From the NCBI GenBank assembly GCA_022652985.1, contig JALCRY010000003.1, forward strand, positions 26,131 through 90,130: a DNA stretch of 64,000 nucleotides. The letters are read 5' to 3'. The position numbers were made by a program, and so were the translations under genes. The notes beneath the pieces were generated by a model. It saw only the letters and a list, made by a program, of their open reading frames with translations. It ran no database searches and was not told the DNA's origin. Positions 27,060-39,329 of this stretch are shown here, piece by piece; the first letter of the stretch is position 1, and each line of letters begins with the position of its first letter. This DNA is from Eubacteriaceae bacterium. Lineage in GTDB: Bacteria > Bacillota > Clostridia > Peptostreptococcales > Anaerovoracaceae.

Positions 27060-27587
27060 ATGAATATAGCTAAAGGATTCAAAACGTATGCCGTTCTGAT
27101 TGGTATAGTAATGCTGGTTCTTGGAGCCGTGTGCCTTTTCAGACCGCAGGTTATGGAAAGTCTGATTATCTGGATAATGGGTGCTGTGGTCATAGTCACA
27201 GGCGTGGTATATATTTTTCAGGCAAAATCTGCGGCGGCAGCCGGAGATGGCTCTACAGGCAGGATGATATCGGGGATATTGCTGGTAATACTGGGTGTTG
27301 TCATGATAATGTGTCAGGTAATTACCAAGACAGCAATCGGAGTAGGGATCGCGGTCATGGCGTTTGCGCTGGGGATCAACAGACTTATTGCCGCTTCGTC
27401 AGTTAAAAAATCGGCCGGCAACAACAAGCCGGCATTCATTTCAGGAGTGCTTCATCTTGTGTTTGCCTGCCTGATGATTTTCGCAACATTTAAGATGCTC
27501 GATCTTATCATGGTTTTCATCGGAGTATATCTGCTGTTCGCAGGACTGACTATTACGCTGGCGGCGGCGATGTTCAAGGATATATGA
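27060..27587 (+). CDS. DUF308 (HdeD-like) integral membrane protein
   Basis: A 175-residue protein made almost wholly of six hydrophobic helices. The pattern VLIGIVMLVLGAVCLFRPQ, LIIWIMGAVVIVTGVVYIFQA and GILLVILGVVMIM repeats the family unit. HdeD-like proteins are linked to acid stress in enterobacteria; in Firmicutes the role is unknown. CGGAGG precedes the ATG. rarA begins 19 bases after its stop and is probably cotranscribed. Confidence 0.82.
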   Translation: MNIAKGFKTYAVLIGIVMLVLGAVCLFRPQVMESLIIWIMGAVVIVTGVVYIFQAKSAAAAGDGSTGRMISGILLVILGVVMIMCQVITKTAIGVGIAVMAFALGINRLIAASSVKKSAGNNKPAFISGVLHLVFACLMIFATFKMLDLIMVFIGVYLLFAGLTITLAAAMFKDI

Positions 27588-27606
27588 TTTCAGGGAAAGG
27601 ATTATT

Positions 27607-28881
27607 ATGATACCGCTTTCAACAAGGATGAGGCCCGAGTCTCTGGACGATTTTGTCGGTCAGACTCACTTTATGTATAAAGGGTCCCTCCTTTACAATT
27701 CCATAAAAAACAGGACCTTCGATTCAGCAATTTTTTTCGGACCGTCAGGCACCGGCAAGACGACGCTGGCGCGTATTGTCGCGCGCGAAATGGATGCGGG
27801 ATTTGTGGAAATCAATGCTTCCACGACGGGAACAAAAGAACTTAAAGAGCTGCTGGAGAACGCCAGAGTCAAGTTTTTCGGCCTTGAACAAAAGACGACA
27901 TACCTTTATGTCGACGAGGTACACAGATGGAACAAGCTGCAGCAGGATTCACTGCTCAAGGCGCTGGAGGACGGCGTCATCAGATTCATAGGCAGCACTA
28001 CGGAAAACCCGTATTTCTCCATCAACAACGCCATATTGAGCCGCGTGGGCAGCATATATGAATTCAAACGTCTTACAAAAGACGATGTCCTGATGATATT
28101 GACAAAAGCCCTGAACGATAAGGACCGGGGACTCGGATCTCTCGGCATAAAATGCGCCGACGGAGCGCTCGAGGTGCTGGCGGATATGGCGAACGGCGAT
28201 GCAAGAGTAGCGCTGGACACCCTAGGTTTTATTGCCGACAATCTTTCGGAAGGAAGAGAAATAGACAACGCTATCGTCGGAGAGGCTATGCAGCAGAGGA
28301 CGACTTTCTACGATAAGAGCGAGGACAAGTACAATCTGCTGTCAGCGCTGCAGAAGTCTGTGCGCGGGTCCGATCCCGATGCTGCGGTGCATTATCTCGC
28401 GAGACTCATCCAGGGCGGCGCTGATGAGAAAATGATAGGAAGGCGTCTGCTGGTAATGGCGAGCGAGGATATCGGCATGGCGTATCCGAATGCAATCACA
28501 GTAGTGAACGCCTGCGTGCAGGCGGCTCTGACAGTAGGGTTCCCGGAAGCGCAGATCAATTTTGCCGAAGCAGTAATACTGATGGCATCATGCCCGAAGT
28601 CGAATCGGGCGGTCGAGGCGCTTTACGCCGCGCAGGCAGATCTGGCATCGAGGGAAATAGATGATGTGCCGGCACACCTCATGGATTCGCATTACAGCGG
28701 AGCGGGAAAGCTCGGCAGGGGCAACGGCTACAAGTATCCACACGCCTACGGCGGATATGTTGAACAGCAGTATCTGCCGGACAATTTATATAAAGAAGGT
28801 GTGGAATATTATCATCCGTCGGAGAACGGGACAGAAGCGTCATTTAAAAAATATCTTGAATCGATAGGAAAGAAGAAATGA
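27607..28881 (+). CDS. rarA: Replication-associated recombination protein A (RarA/MgsA)
   Basis: A 424-residue AAA+ ATPase that works at stalled replication forks. PLSTRMRPESLDDFVGQTHF opens it, followed by the Walker A FGPSGTGKTTLAR and the Walker B YLYVDEVHRW. The C-terminal tetramerisation region includes YPHAYGGYVEQQYLP, a strong family signature. It overlaps the ispH-rpsA gene by four bases (ATGA at 28878). Length and motifs are complete. Confidence 0.95.
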   Translation: MIPLSTRMRPESLDDFVGQTHFMYKGSLLYNSIKNRTFDSAIFFGPSGTGKTTLARIVAREMDAGFVEINASTTGTKELKELLENARVKFFGLEQKTTYLYVDEVHRWNKLQQDSLLKALEDGVIRFIGSTTENPYFSINNAILSRVGSIYEFKRLTKDDVLMILTKALNDKDRGLGSLGIKCADGALEVLADMANGDARVALDTLGFIADNLSEGREIDNAIVGEAMQQRTTFYDKSEDKYNLLSALQKSVRGSDPDAAVHYLARLIQGGADEKMIGRRLLVMASEDIGMAYPNAITVVNACVQAALTVGFPEAQINFAEAVILMASCPKSNRAVEALYAAQADLASREIDDVPAHLMDSHYSGAGKLGRGNGYKYPHAYGGYVEQQYLPDNLYKEGVEYYHPSENGTEASFKKYLESIGKKK

Positions 28882-30959
28882 AAAAAGAAATAATCAGAGC
28901 GCCTCATTCGGGTTTCTGCTTCGGAGTGCAGCAGGCGATAGACAAAGCAGAAGAGACAGCTGCGGCGTTCAGCGGCAGGAAAATACATACGTGCGGTCAG
29001 CTGATACATAATACGATGGTGACAGATCGTCTGGCAGAGAAAGGCGTAACCATTATCGGCGGACCCGAGGAAGCAGAGGAAGGTTCAGTAGTGATAGTCA
29101 GGTCACACGGCGAACCGAAGCGTTTTTACGACGCCGCCGAGGCAAGACATCTCGAAGTCATAGACGCGACTTGTCCATATGTTGCGCGTATCCATCAGCT
29201 GGTGCACGACGCGCATGAGAACGGCGAGCAGATCGTGATCGTCGGTACGGCGGATCACCCGGAGATAATCGGAGTAAACGGCTGGTGCGGGGACAGCGCG
29301 GTAATAGTCAAAAACGGCAGCGACCCGGCGATAAAGGACATTCCGCACGACAAAGATCTGTTCGTTGTGGCACAGACTACGCTGAGGAAAAGCTCCCTCG
29401 ACGAAGTCACAAAGTATCTCGATGAAAATGACTTTCATTACCGCATCGAAAATACGATCTGCAGCGCGACGGAAGAGAGGCAGGCGGGATGTCGGGAAAC
29501 GGCGGAAAAAGTGGATCTGATGCTTGTGGTCGGAGACAGAAAAAGCTCAAATACAGGTAAGCTTTTCGAAATTGCCTCAAAATACTGTCAAAAAGCCTTT
29601 TTTATTGAGAATAAAGCAGATTTACCATTGCAAGAAATCATGAAATATAATAAAATAGGAGTTGCGGCGGGTGCTTCGACGCCCGACTACGCAATTAAGG
29701 AGGTTATTTCTAACATGAGTGACAACATCACTGAAAACACAAACGAAGAAGAAATGAGTATGGCTGACGTCATGGACGAGATTGACAAATCTCTGAGACT
29801 GCCGCACGCCGGTGAGTTAGTGACCGGAAAAGTTCTTCAGGTAACAGACAAGGAAGTCATCGTTAACCTTGGCTGCAAAAAAGACGGGATCATCCCTATT
29901 AACGAAATAACATTGGAAGGAGAAACGAAGCTCAGCGACCTGTTCAAAGAGGGCGATGAGATCCAGGCGAAAGTTCTGAAGACCGATGACGGTGACGGAA
30001 CGATTCTGCTTTCAAAGAAAAAGTTAGAAGCAAGTGAGCACTGGAATGAAATCACCCAGGCTCTTGAAGATAAATCTACTATTGAAGTTCAGGTAGTCAG
30101 ACAGGTAAACGGCGGTGTGATCGCGAACTACAAAGAAGTATCGGGATTCATTCCACTGTCGCAGCTTTCAGACAGATTTGTAGAGGATCTGACTGAGTTC
30201 GTTGGACAGACACTTACTGTCAAGATTTCCAGAGTTGATCCGAGAAGGGGCAAAGCTGTCTTCTCGCACAAGGCATATCTGAATGAAGAGAGACAGAAGG
30301 CTCTGAAGCAGATCTGGGAGAACATCCATGTTGACGATATCGTAGAAGGTACAGTCATGAGATTTACTGACTACGGTGCATTCGTAGACATCGGCGGTAT
30401 TGACGGACTCCTTCACATTTCTGAGATTTCATGGGGCAAGCTCAAGCATCCTCAGGAAGTGCTCAGCATCGGACAGAAGATTTCAGTCAAGATCTTATCA
30501 ATGAACGCGGAGAAGGGAAAGATTTCTCTCGGTCTCAAGCAGACTACTCCGGAACCTTGGTCGGTCATCGACGAGAAATATCATGTCGGCGATGTAGTAA
30601 AGGGCAAAGTTGTACAGATCAAAGAGTATGGATGCTTTGTAGAACTCGAACCGGGACTTGACGGACTTGTTCATATCTCGGAAGTTCGTCATAAGAGAGT
30701 CGCAAATATCAGCGATGAACTTTCTATCGGCGAAAAGGTAGATACGAAGATCCTCGACATCGACAAGGACAGAAGAAGAATCAGTCTCAGCATCAAGGAG
30801 ACGCTCGACGAAAATGATGAGCCTCTCGTAAAGGATGAAGAAGAAGCTGAACCTGCAGAAGAAGCGCCGGCGGAAGAGCCAGTGGTTGAAGAAGCAGTTG
30901 AAGAAGCTCCTGCTGAAGAAACAGCTGAAGCTGCTGAAGAAGCTCCTGAAGAAGAATAA
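28878..30959 (+). CDS. ispH-rpsA: Fused IspH (HMBPP reductase) and ribosomal protein S1
   Basis: A 693-residue fusion. Residues 1-280 are IspH, the last enzyme of the MEP isoprenoid route, with cluster cysteines in SGFCFGVQQAI, IDATCPYVARIHQ and NTICSATEERQ. After a 30-residue linker come four S1 domains at about 315-385, 400-470, 485-555 and 570-640; the last two are closest to consensus (GTVMRFTDYGAFVDIGGIDG). The tail is rich in Glu and Ala. This fusion is known in many Clostridia. Whether the S1 part works on the ribosome or stays attached to IspH is open. Confidence 0.95.
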   Translation: MKKEIIRAPHSGFCFGVQQAIDKAEETAAAFSGRKIHTCGQLIHNTMVTDRLAEKGVTIIGGPEEAEEGSVVIVRSHGEPKRFYDAAEARHLEVIDATCPYVARIHQLVHDAHENGEQIVIVGTADHPEIIGVNGWCGDSAVIVKNGSDPAIKDIPHDKDLFVVAQTTLRKSSLDEVTKYLDENDFHYRIENTICSATEERQAGCRETAEKVDLMLVVGDRKSSNTGKLFEIASKYCQKAFFIENKADLPLQEIMKYNKIGVAAGASTPDYAIKEVISNMSDNITENTNEEEMSMADVMDEIDKSLRLPHAGELVTGKVLQVTDKEVIVNLGCKKDGIIPINEITLEGETKLSDLFKEGDEIQAKVLKTDDGDGTILLSKKKLEASEHWNEITQALEDKSTIEVQVVRQVNGGVIANYKEVSGFIPLSQLSDRFVEDLTEFVGQTLTVKISRVDPRRGKAVFSHKAYLNEERQKALKQIWENIHVDDIVEGTVMRFTDYGAFVDIGGIDGLLHISEISWGKLKHPQEVLSIGQKISVKILSMNAEKGKISLGLKQTTPEPWSVIDEKYHVGDVVKGKVVQIKEYGCFVELEPGLDGLVHISEVRHKRVANISDELSIGEKVDTKILDIDKDRRRISLSIKETLDENDEPLVKDEEEAEPAEEAPAEEPVVEEAVEEAPAEETAEAAEEAPEEE

Positions 30960-30970
30960 GCAAGAATCAA

Positions 30971-31003
30971 GGAACGGCCTGCGTAATGCAAGCCGTTCTT
31001 TTA
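30971..31003. terminator. Terminator between ispH-rpsA and recN
   Basis: GGAACGGC at 30971-30978 pairs with GCCGTTCT(T) ending at 31000, followed by TT; an A-rich stretch precedes it. It lies between convergent genes. Confidence 0.75.
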
Positions 31004-31046
31004 AAATTCATATTATTATATTGCTTATCTGAAGCTTATCCTGCAG

Positions 31047-32666
31047 CTATCTGGCGAGACCGATCATTTCCTTTGCGCTCTTGATGGTGATATCCGAGAC
31101 ACTGATGCCGGAGAGCAGTTTGGCGATTTCGGCTACCTTTTCATCATCATTCAGGTGCTTGATCTGCATATATGTCTGATCGCCCTCGGTGCGTTTTTCG
31201 ATCTTGAAGTTATGATCGGCACAGGCTGCGATCTGCGGCAGGTGAGTAATGGTAATGATCTGATGCCTGTTGGCCATGACCTGCAGTGCTTTGCCGACGA
31301 TACTTGCGGTTTCGCCGCTGATGCCGCTGTCTATTTCATCGAATATCATGGTTGAAATGCCGTCGTATTCGCCGATGATTTTCTTGAACGCCAGCATGAT
31401 CCTTGACATTTCGCCGCCGGAAGCAATTTTCGAAAGAGGCTTGAGCGGTTCACCTTTATTGGTGCTGATCAGAAATTCGACTTTGTCCATTCCTTCCTTT
31501 GTGTAGTGCGGAAGCTTGCTGAAGTTGATGGAAACCTGGGCATCTTTGAAATTCAGATTCTCCAGCTCGGCCTGTATCTTGGACTCGAGATCCGAGGCGG
31601 CGGCCTTCCTTATTACAGTCAGACGTTCCGTCTCCTCAGCCAGAAGTTCTTCCATCCTTATTTTATCCACACGTGCGGATTCCATATCGGTTTCGATATT
31701 GTCGAGAGCATAGAGCTCTTTTTTTCTTTGTTCGGAATGCTCGAGTATACCGTCGATCGTGTCCGCATATTTGCGTTTAAGCTCGTTGATATAATTGAGC
31801 CTGTCGCGCATCTCTTCTATTTCTCCTTCGGAAAAGGTGATTTTGTATTTAGCGTTTCTGAGACTTCCGGAAACATCTTCGATTCTGTAATAAAGGTCGG
31901 AAAACTCGTCCTCTAGCTGGGCTGCTTCTTTGGAAATATCGGAAATTTCACGCAGGTTTTTCTGGATCCGCGACAGACCGTCAAGTATAGAGTTGTCGTC
32001 TTCGAATGCTTCCTTGTAGCAATTCTCGAAAGCAGTGAAGATCTTTTCACGGTTGGTCTGTTCTTTGATATCTTCTTCGAGTCTGATATCTTCGCCTGGT
32101 ACGAGATTCGCCATATCGATATCGCTGATTTCGTAATTGAGGAATTCTTTTTTTCGTTCATTATCCTTGGCTTCTTCCACCAGTTCGTCGTATCTGTCGC
32201 ATAGTTCGTTGAACTGGTCGTAAAGATCGGATATCCTCTGCTTTGTGCTGCTTGTGGCGCCGCTCTCGTATTTGTCAACCAGTTTGATGTGACTGTCGAC
32301 ATTGAGAAGCGACTGGTTGTCATATTGCCCGTGTATATCGGCTATTTTGGCGCAAAGCTCTTTGAGCTGAGCGAGCGGAACGATCTCTCCGTCGATACGG
32401 CACAGGTTTTTACCGGTATTTGATATTTCGCGCGAAATAACATATTCGTTATTATGATGATCCGCGGTCATCTGGATAACTGCTTTATCGCAGCCGGTGC
32501 GCACGAAGTCGGAATCAGCTCTTGCACCTAAAGCAAGGCTGATGGCTTCGACCAGGACTGATTTACCGGAACCGGTTTCACCGGTGATTACGTTCAATCC
32601 TTTTTGAAAATCTACATCTGCATCTTCAATTATTGCAAAATCCTTGATTGAAATGTGACTTATCAT
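31047..32666 (-). CDS. recN: DNA repair protein RecN
   Basis: A 539-residue SMC-like ATPase for double-strand break repair. The Walker A is ITGETGSGKSVLVEA, near residue 35. Long coiled-coil arms occupy about 160-370 (EEAKDNERKKEF and similar heptads). The C-terminal half carries the ABC signature ASGGEMSRIMLAFK and the Walker B TMIFDEIDSGISG. The start ISHISIKDFAIIEDADVDF is standard. It follows argR by 13 bases on the same strand, the conserved argR-recN pair of Firmicutes. Confidence 0.95.
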   Translation of the reverse strand: MISHISIKDFAIIEDADVDFQKGLNVITGETGSGKSVLVEAISLALGARADSDFVRTGCDKAVIQMTADHHNNEYVISREISNTGKNLCRIDGEIVPLAQLKELCAKIADIHGQYDNQSLLNVDSHIKLVDKYESGATSSTKQRISDLYDQFNELCDRYDELVEEAKDNERKKEFLNYEISDIDMANLVPGEDIRLEEDIKEQTNREKIFTAFENCYKEAFEDDNSILDGLSRIQKNLREISDISKEAAQLEDEFSDLYYRIEDVSGSLRNAKYKITFSEGEIEEMRDRLNYINELKRKYADTIDGILEHSEQRKKELYALDNIETDMESARVDKIRMEELLAEETERLTVIRKAAASDLESKIQAELENLNFKDAQVSINFSKLPHYTKEGMDKVEFLISTNKGEPLKPLSKIASGGEMSRIMLAFKKIIGEYDGISTMIFDEIDSGISGETASIVGKALQVMANRHQIITITHLPQIAACADHNFKIEKRTEGDQTYMQIKHLNDDEKVAEIAKLLSGISVSDITIKSAKEMIGLAR

Positions 32667-32679
32667 TACTTTAACCTCG

Positions 32680-33126
32680 TTATTTTAATAAACTGCTGAA
32701 TTCGTCGACAAGATGAGGTGTATTGCTGTCATCATCGACGATTATCATTATTGTATTATCTCCGGCGATACTTCCTATGACGTGAGGGAAGCTCATCGAA
32801 TCGATCGCTTCACCCGCAGCAGGGCCGCATCCGGACAGTGTCTTGACGATTATGAGATTTTTGGCCGATGCGACGGATGTGATAGTCTCCTTGAATATCT
32901 TGATAAAACGGTCAGAGATAGGACCATCGCCGTTGCTCGGTGCATACTTGTATTTTCCCGAAGAGGACAGTGTCTTGACAAGCTGTAATTCTTTTATGTC
33001 CCGGGAAACTGTGGCCTGTGTGACTTCGTATCCCGCAGACTTCAGCATCTGACACAGTTTCTCCTGCGTCTCGATCTCATATGTGTTGATCAGTTCCAAT
33101 ACTTTGTTTTGTCTGGAATAACGCAT
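32680..33126 (-). CDS. argR: Arginine repressor ArgR/AhrC
   Basis: A 148-residue regulator. The N-terminal winged helix (RQNKVLELINTYEIETQEKLCQ and TQATVSRDIKELQL) binds ARG operators. The C-terminal domain, with SGCGPAAGEAIDSM and the aspartates in IIVDDDSNT, forms the hexamer and holds L-arginine. AAAGGAG precedes the ATG on the minus strand. It lies divergent from ruvC. No arginine biosynthesis genes are in the window, so its targets are elsewhere. Confidence 0.94.
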   Translation of the reverse strand: MRYSRQNKVLELINTYEIETQEKLCQMLKSAGYEVTQATVSRDIKELQLVKTLSSSGKYKYAPSNGDGPISDRFIKIFKETITSVASAKNLIIVKTLSGCGPAAGEAIDSMSFPHVIGSIAGDNTIMIIVDDDSNTPHLVDEFSSLLK

Positions 33127-33225
33127 ATATCGCTCCTTTCAGTAGATATACTCCTTGGTATATGCCTAATAATTATAACATTAAATGCATGTTTATTTCA
33201 ACTCATTATTGGCAAACACATGTTC

Positions 33226-33254
33226 TTTACAGTGCGCGCGGCCTGTGTTATAAT
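33226..33254 (+). promoter_or_regulatory. Promoter of the ruvCAB-queA-tgt operon
   Basis: TTTACA at 33226-33231 and TATAAT at 33249-33254 have a 17-base spacer. The ruvC start is 27 bases downstream, with GGAAGGAG between. No LexA box is seen here, although ruv genes are SOS-controlled in some bacteria. Confidence 0.75.
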
Positions 33255-33281
33255 GATATAAATTCGGAAGGAGAATACAGT

Positions 33282-33785
33282 ATGAGGATATTGGGCATAG
33301 ACCCGGGATATGCTATCATGGGTTACGGGATCCTCGATATGAAAGGCAATCACTTTGATGTAGTCAGTTACGGCAGCGTTACAACTGACGCAGGCATGGA
33401 GATGCCGGACAGACTTAAGCATCTTTACAGTTCTTTGATGGAGATCATCGCGGAGTACGAACCTGAGGTGGCGGCTATCGAAGAATTGTTTTATAATACT
33501 AACGCCAAAACAGTCATCAAGGTAGGAGAAGCGAGGGGAGTGGCCATTCTCGCCTGTGTCAACTCGGATGTTCCTGTAGAAGAATACACGCCGCTGCAGA
33601 TAAAGCAGGCGCTTACGGGAAACGGCAGAGCTGACAAAAAGCAGGTGCAGTTCATGGTCAAGACGATACTTAATCTTGATGAAGTCCCTAAGCCGGATGA
33701 CACTGCAGATGCAGTAGCCGCTGCGATCACGCACGGAAATTCAGCGGGCGGACGAGCGTTAATGAGAAAGGTCAGAGGCAGATGA
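33282..33785 (+). CDS. ruvC: Holliday junction resolvase RuvC
   Basis: A 167-residue RNase-H-fold endonuclease. It starts MRILGIDPGYAIMGYGILD with the first catalytic Asp. The acidic residues in AIEELFYNTNAKT and the late KPDDTADAVAAAITH complete the active site. The ATG at 33282 follows GGAAGGAG; an in-frame start 120 bases upstream lies before the promoter and is rejected. It overlaps ruvA by four bases. Confidence 0.95.
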   Translation: MRILGIDPGYAIMGYGILDMKGNHFDVVSYGSVTTDAGMEMPDRLKHLYSSLMEIIAEYEPEVAAIEELFYNTNAKTVIKVGEARGVAILACVNSDVPVEEYTPLQIKQALTGNGRADKKQVQFMVKTILNLDEVPKPDDTADAVAAAITHGNSAGGRALMRKVRGR

Positions 33786-34375
33786 TCCATTACATAAAAG
33801 GTACTATCGAGGCAAAATTCGAAAACGGAATAGTAGTAGAGACCGGCGGTATCGGATATGAGATATTTGTTCCGGTCGGGAGCAGTCTTTATCTTGCAAA
33901 ACAGGGTACTGACGTTCAGGTTTTTATTTCCATGATCGTCAAGGAAGATGACGTCAGCCTGTACGGATTTCCCTCTGAAAGCAGTCTCAGCCTGTTTAAA
34001 AAGCTGATAACTGTAAACAGCGTCGGCGCCAAAGCCGCTATGGCTATATTGTCAGCTGTTCCGGATGAGCAGCTGAAGAAGGCAATACTGTTTGAGGATG
34101 TGGATACCATAACAGCAGCCAAGGGCGTCGGCCGGAAAATGGCTCAGAAAATAGTGCTGGAACTGAAAGACAAGCTCGATAAGACGGAACTGTCGGCAGC
34201 TGGATTTGAAAGCGGGGAAGTAATCATTCCGGAAGGAGATTCGCGTGCGGAAGCTGTGGATGCTCTTGTTTCGCTCGGATATTCGCGCAGCGAGGCTACG
34301 GAGGCTATGATCGGCATAAAGGAAAAGGACCTTTCAGCTGAGGATTACATAAAGCTGGCACTTAAGAAGATATAA
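33782..34375 (+). CDS. ruvA: Holliday junction branch migration protein RuvA
   Basis: A 197-residue DNA-binding subunit. An N-terminal OB fold (IHYIKGTIEAKFENGIVVE) precedes helix-hairpin-helix motifs (LITVNSVGAKAAMAILSA and TAAKGVGRKMAQKIVLELK). The C-terminal domain III that contacts RuvB is AEAVDALVSLGYSRSEATEA. It overlaps ruvC and lies 18 bases ahead of ruvB. Confidence 0.95.
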   Translation: MIHYIKGTIEAKFENGIVVETGGIGYEIFVPVGSSLYLAKQGTDVQVFISMIVKEDDVSLYGFPSESSLSLFKKLITVNSVGAKAAMAILSAVPDEQLKKAILFEDVDTITAAKGVGRKMAQKIVLELKDKLDKTELSAAGFESGEVIIPEGDSRAEAVDALVSLGYSRSEATEAMIGIKEKDLSAEDYIKLALKKI

Positions 34376-34393
34376 CGAAAGGCACATGCAGCG

Positions 34394-35452
34394 ATGGATG
34401 ACAACGAGAGAATAACAGCAGCAAAGGCTGATACAGATGAAGAGCTTCAGGAGGTGACGCTGAGGCCTCATTCGCTTGATCAGTATATCGGTCAGAAGAA
34501 AGCCACAGATAATCTTAAAGTTTTTATTGAAGCAGCACAGCAGAGAGGTGAACCTCTGGATCATGTGTTGTTTTACGGTCCTCCGGGACTGGGGAAAACA
34601 ACGCTGGCGGGCATAATCGCCAACGAGCTGGGCGTCGATATCAGGATAACTTCCGGCCCTGCTATAGGAAGGGCCGGTGACCTGGCTGCGATTCTTACAA
34701 ATCTGAATGAGAATGATGTCCTGTTCATAGATGAGATACACAGGCTGAATCGTTCTGTCGAGGAAGTATTGTATTCTGCCATGGAGGATTACGCGCTGGA
34801 TATCATTATCGGCAAAGGACCTTCCGCAAGGTCTATCCGCCTCGATCTCGCCAAGTTCACGCTGATAGGAGCTACCACGAGAGCCGGAAGTCTTTCGGCG
34901 CCGTTAAGGGATCGTTTCGGCGTTATATGCAAATTCGAAAACTACGAGATCGATGAACTCATGAAAATCATAGATCGTTCTTCGGGCATTCTTGGAGTGC
35001 CGATAGATGAGGACTCAAAGAGGGAGCTTGCCATGCGTTCCAGAGGTACCCCGCGTGTGGCCAACAGACTTCTGAAGCGTGTGAGGGATTTCTCACAGGT
35101 CAAAGGCGAAGGGGTAATAACGCCGGAAATCACAGTAAATGCGCTGGAAGCGCTGGGCGTAGATGAAATGGGCCTTGAACACTTGGACAGAGAGCTTCTT
35201 CGTGTTATTATAGAAAGGTTCCACGGCGGGCCGGTAGGCATAGATACAATTGCCGCGGCTATCGGAGAAGAAAGAATAACGCTGGAAGACATATATGAAC
35301 CGTATCTGATCCAGACCGGGCTCCTTTACAGGACGCAGAAGGGAAGGATGGTGTCAGATCTCGCTTATAAACACATGGGACTTCCTGTGCCTGATGATAT
35401 CAGCATGACGGAAGAAGGCGAAGATGACGGGGAACAGATAGAGATCGACTGA
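34394..35452 (+). CDS. ruvB: Holliday junction branch migration helicase RuvB
   Basis: A 352-residue AAA+ motor. The signature [15 protein letters not shown] comes first, then the Walker [14 protein letters not shown] and the Walker [12 protein letters not shown]. Sensor 1 is LIGATTRAG and the arginine finger region is APLRDRFG. A winged helix at the C-terminus ends [17 protein letters not shown]. It is followed by queA after about 40 bases. Confidence 0.96.
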   Translation: MDDNERITAAKADTDEELQEVTLRPHSLDQYIGQKKATDNLKVFIEAAQQRGEPLDHVLFYGPPGLGKTTLAGIIANELGVDIRITSGPAIGRAGDLAAILTNLNENDVLFIDEIHRLNRSVEEVLYSAMEDYALDIIIGKGPSARSIRLDLAKFTLIGATTRAGSLSAPLRDRFGVICKFENYEIDELMKIIDRSSGILGVPIDEDSKRELAMRSRGTPRVANRLLKRVRDFSQVKGEGVITPEITVNALEALGVDEMGLEHLDRELLRVIIERFHGGPVGIDTIAAAIGEERITLEDIYEPYLIQTGLLYRTQKGRMVSDLAYKHMGLPVPDDISMTEEGEDDGEQIEID

Positions 35453-35491
35453 TTACGGCCTCTGTATGTGTCCGGCTATTGGAAGGGAAAT

Positions 35492-36529
35492 ATGAAAGTA
35501 ACGGATTTTGATTATGATCTCCCCGAGGAGCTCATAGCGCAGCATCCCAGCGATAAGAGAGACGACTGCAGGCTCATGGTCGTCGACCGCAGCACAGGAA
35601 AGATCGAACATGAGCATTTTTATGATATATTGAAATATCTCAAACCGACGGACTGTCTGGTCATGAATAATTCCAAAGTCATACCGGCAAGGCTTTTCGG
35701 CACGAAAAAGGAGACCGGAGCGCATATAGAGTTTCTTCTTACGAAGCGGCTTGACGGCGACAGATGGGAAACGATGGTAAGACCGGGCAGAAGACTGAAG
35801 CCGGGAGATTCCGTGGTATTTTCACCTGATTTCAGTGCAGATATAATTGATTACGGGAAAGACGGCACGAGGATAGTTGAATTCCATTATGAAGGCGTTT
35901 TTATGGAAAGGCTGGAGGAACTGGGCGCAATGCCGCTTCCGCCTTATATAGAAAGACCTAGTACTGCTGAGGACAAAGACAGGTATCAGACTGTTTACGC
36001 AGACCCGGAAGGGTCGGTGGCGGCCCCGACGGCAGGATTACATTTTACAAAGGATCTTCTGCAGCGGGCAGCAGACATGGGCGTAAAACTTGTTTATGTA
36101 ACCCTGCATGTGGGGATCGGTACGTTCAGACCTGTGAAAGTCGACAACGTTGAAGATCATGAGATGCATTTTGAAGAGTATTATATCGATGAAGCATCGG
36201 CAGCGGTCATCAATGAAGTCAAGGCCTCGGGCGGCAGGATCATTTCTGTAGGCACAACGTCCACCAGAACGCTGGAGAGCGCTGCGAAGCGCTGCGGAGA
36301 TTCCTGGAAGGTCGAGGCGGGGCACGGCAGCACCGGGATATTTATTTATCCGGGATATGAATGGAAGATCGTAGACAGCCTTATTACTAACTTTCATCTG
36401 CCGAAGTCGACGCTGATGATGCTGATATCAGCACTTTACGACCGGGAAAAGATACTGGCGGCATATCAGGAAGCGATAGATATGAGATACAGCTTTTTCA
36501 GTTACGGCGATGCCATGTTTATAGAATAA
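35492..36529 (+). CDS. queA: S-adenosylmethionine:tRNA ribosyltransferase-isomerase (QueA)
   Basis: A 345-residue enzyme that moves the ribosyl part of SAM to preQ1 at tRNA position 34, forming epoxyqueuosine. Recognisable segments are [53 protein letters not shown] and [24 protein letters not shown] supports the ATG at 35492; the in-frame start at 35468 has no such site. It is followed by tgt, the preceding step of the queuosine pathway, after 26 bases. Confidence 0.96.
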   Translation: MKVTDFDYDLPEELIAQHPSDKRDDCRLMVVDRSTGKIEHEHFYDILKYLKPTDCLVMNNSKVIPARLFGTKKETGAHIEFLLTKRLDGDRWETMVRPGRRLKPGDSVVFSPDFSADIIDYGKDGTRIVEFHYEGVFMERLEELGAMPLPPYIERPSTAEDKDRYQTVYADPEGSVAAPTAGLHFTKDLLQRAADMGVKLVYVTLHVGIGTFRPVKVDNVEDHEMHFEEYYIDEASAAVINEVKASGGRIISVGTTSTRTLESAAKRCGDSWKVEAGHGSTGIFIYPGYEWKIVDSLITNFHLPKSTLMMLISALYDREKILAAYQEAIDMRYSFFSYGDAMFIE

Positions 36530-36540
36530 AATAATATTAA

Positions 36541-38845
<2,305 letters not shown>

Positions 38846-39063
38846 AGCAGAAGCAGATGTACGTCCCAGGCAAAGGCTGCCCGCAAAGAATGAGCGGAGT
38901 GCAGCCGACTGCGGAGACGTGTTGTTTCTTAGAGAAGACGAGCTTGTAACGAAGTCTGAACTTAGAAACACCGTTTGCCAGAGCGGTCTGATTGCGAAGT
39001 GATTCGGGAACCGCGGGACGGCTGACGATAGCTTGCTTGAGCAATAAAAATGCGAAACCGAAG

Positions 39064-39144
39064 GATTATGTTGAAATCGGTGCGGATGCTGAGGATTACG
39101 ACACCTGAGAGTAGCTGAAAGAAGCAATCGAAGAATTGGAATAA
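39064..39144 (+). pseudogene. Decayed tail of a small acidic ORF, copy 1
   Basis: Reading from 39064 gives DYVEIGADAEDYDT, a stop, E, a stop, then LKEAIEELE and a stop. The same protein tail is intact at 56742-56801 (AEDYDTLEELKEAIEELE). Two in-frame stops and the missing 5' part make this copy dead. It directly precedes tRNA-Leu copy 1, as its partner precedes copy 2. Confidence 0.6.
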
Positions 39145-39243
39145 TATGCGACTGTGTTGGAACTGGCATACAAGACGGACTTAAAATCCGTTGCTCGTGA
39201 GAGATTGAGGGTTCGACTCCCTCCAGTCGCACCAATACTTTTT
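39088..39243 (+). repeat. 156-bp direct repeat, copy 1 (small-ORF tail plus tRNA-Leu)
   Basis: Aligns with 56745-56900. The tRNA part is identical except for one base, and the 60 bases upstream are more diverged. The alignment ends at AATACTTTTT after the CCA end. With copy 2 it bounds an interval of about 17.5 kb. Confidence 0.75.
39148..39234 (+). tRNA. tRNA-Leu (UAA), copy 1
   Basis: The 87 bases fold as a class II tRNA with CCA encoded. The acceptor stem is GCGACTG with CAGTCGC. The anticodon stem ACGGA/TCCGT holds the loop CTTAAAA, giving anticodon UAA. The long variable arm is CTC-GTGA-GAG, and the T arm is GAGGG-TTCGACT-CCCTC. The D loop keeps G18-G19 (CTGGCATAC). It lies 302 bases past the rlmD stop. 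Confidence 0.95.
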
Positions 39244-39329
39244 ATAAGAACTATAGCATAATCTTCTTTGGAAAGATGAAAACGGTATTATATCAATATC
39301 TCATTTATTTCATGGAGAGGATGTGTCAT

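Noticed and set aside
38846..39032. Group II intron or domain V in the structured repeat
   Set aside because: No AGC...GNRA...GUUC domain V pattern and no reverse transcriptase frame is present; the segment is too short.
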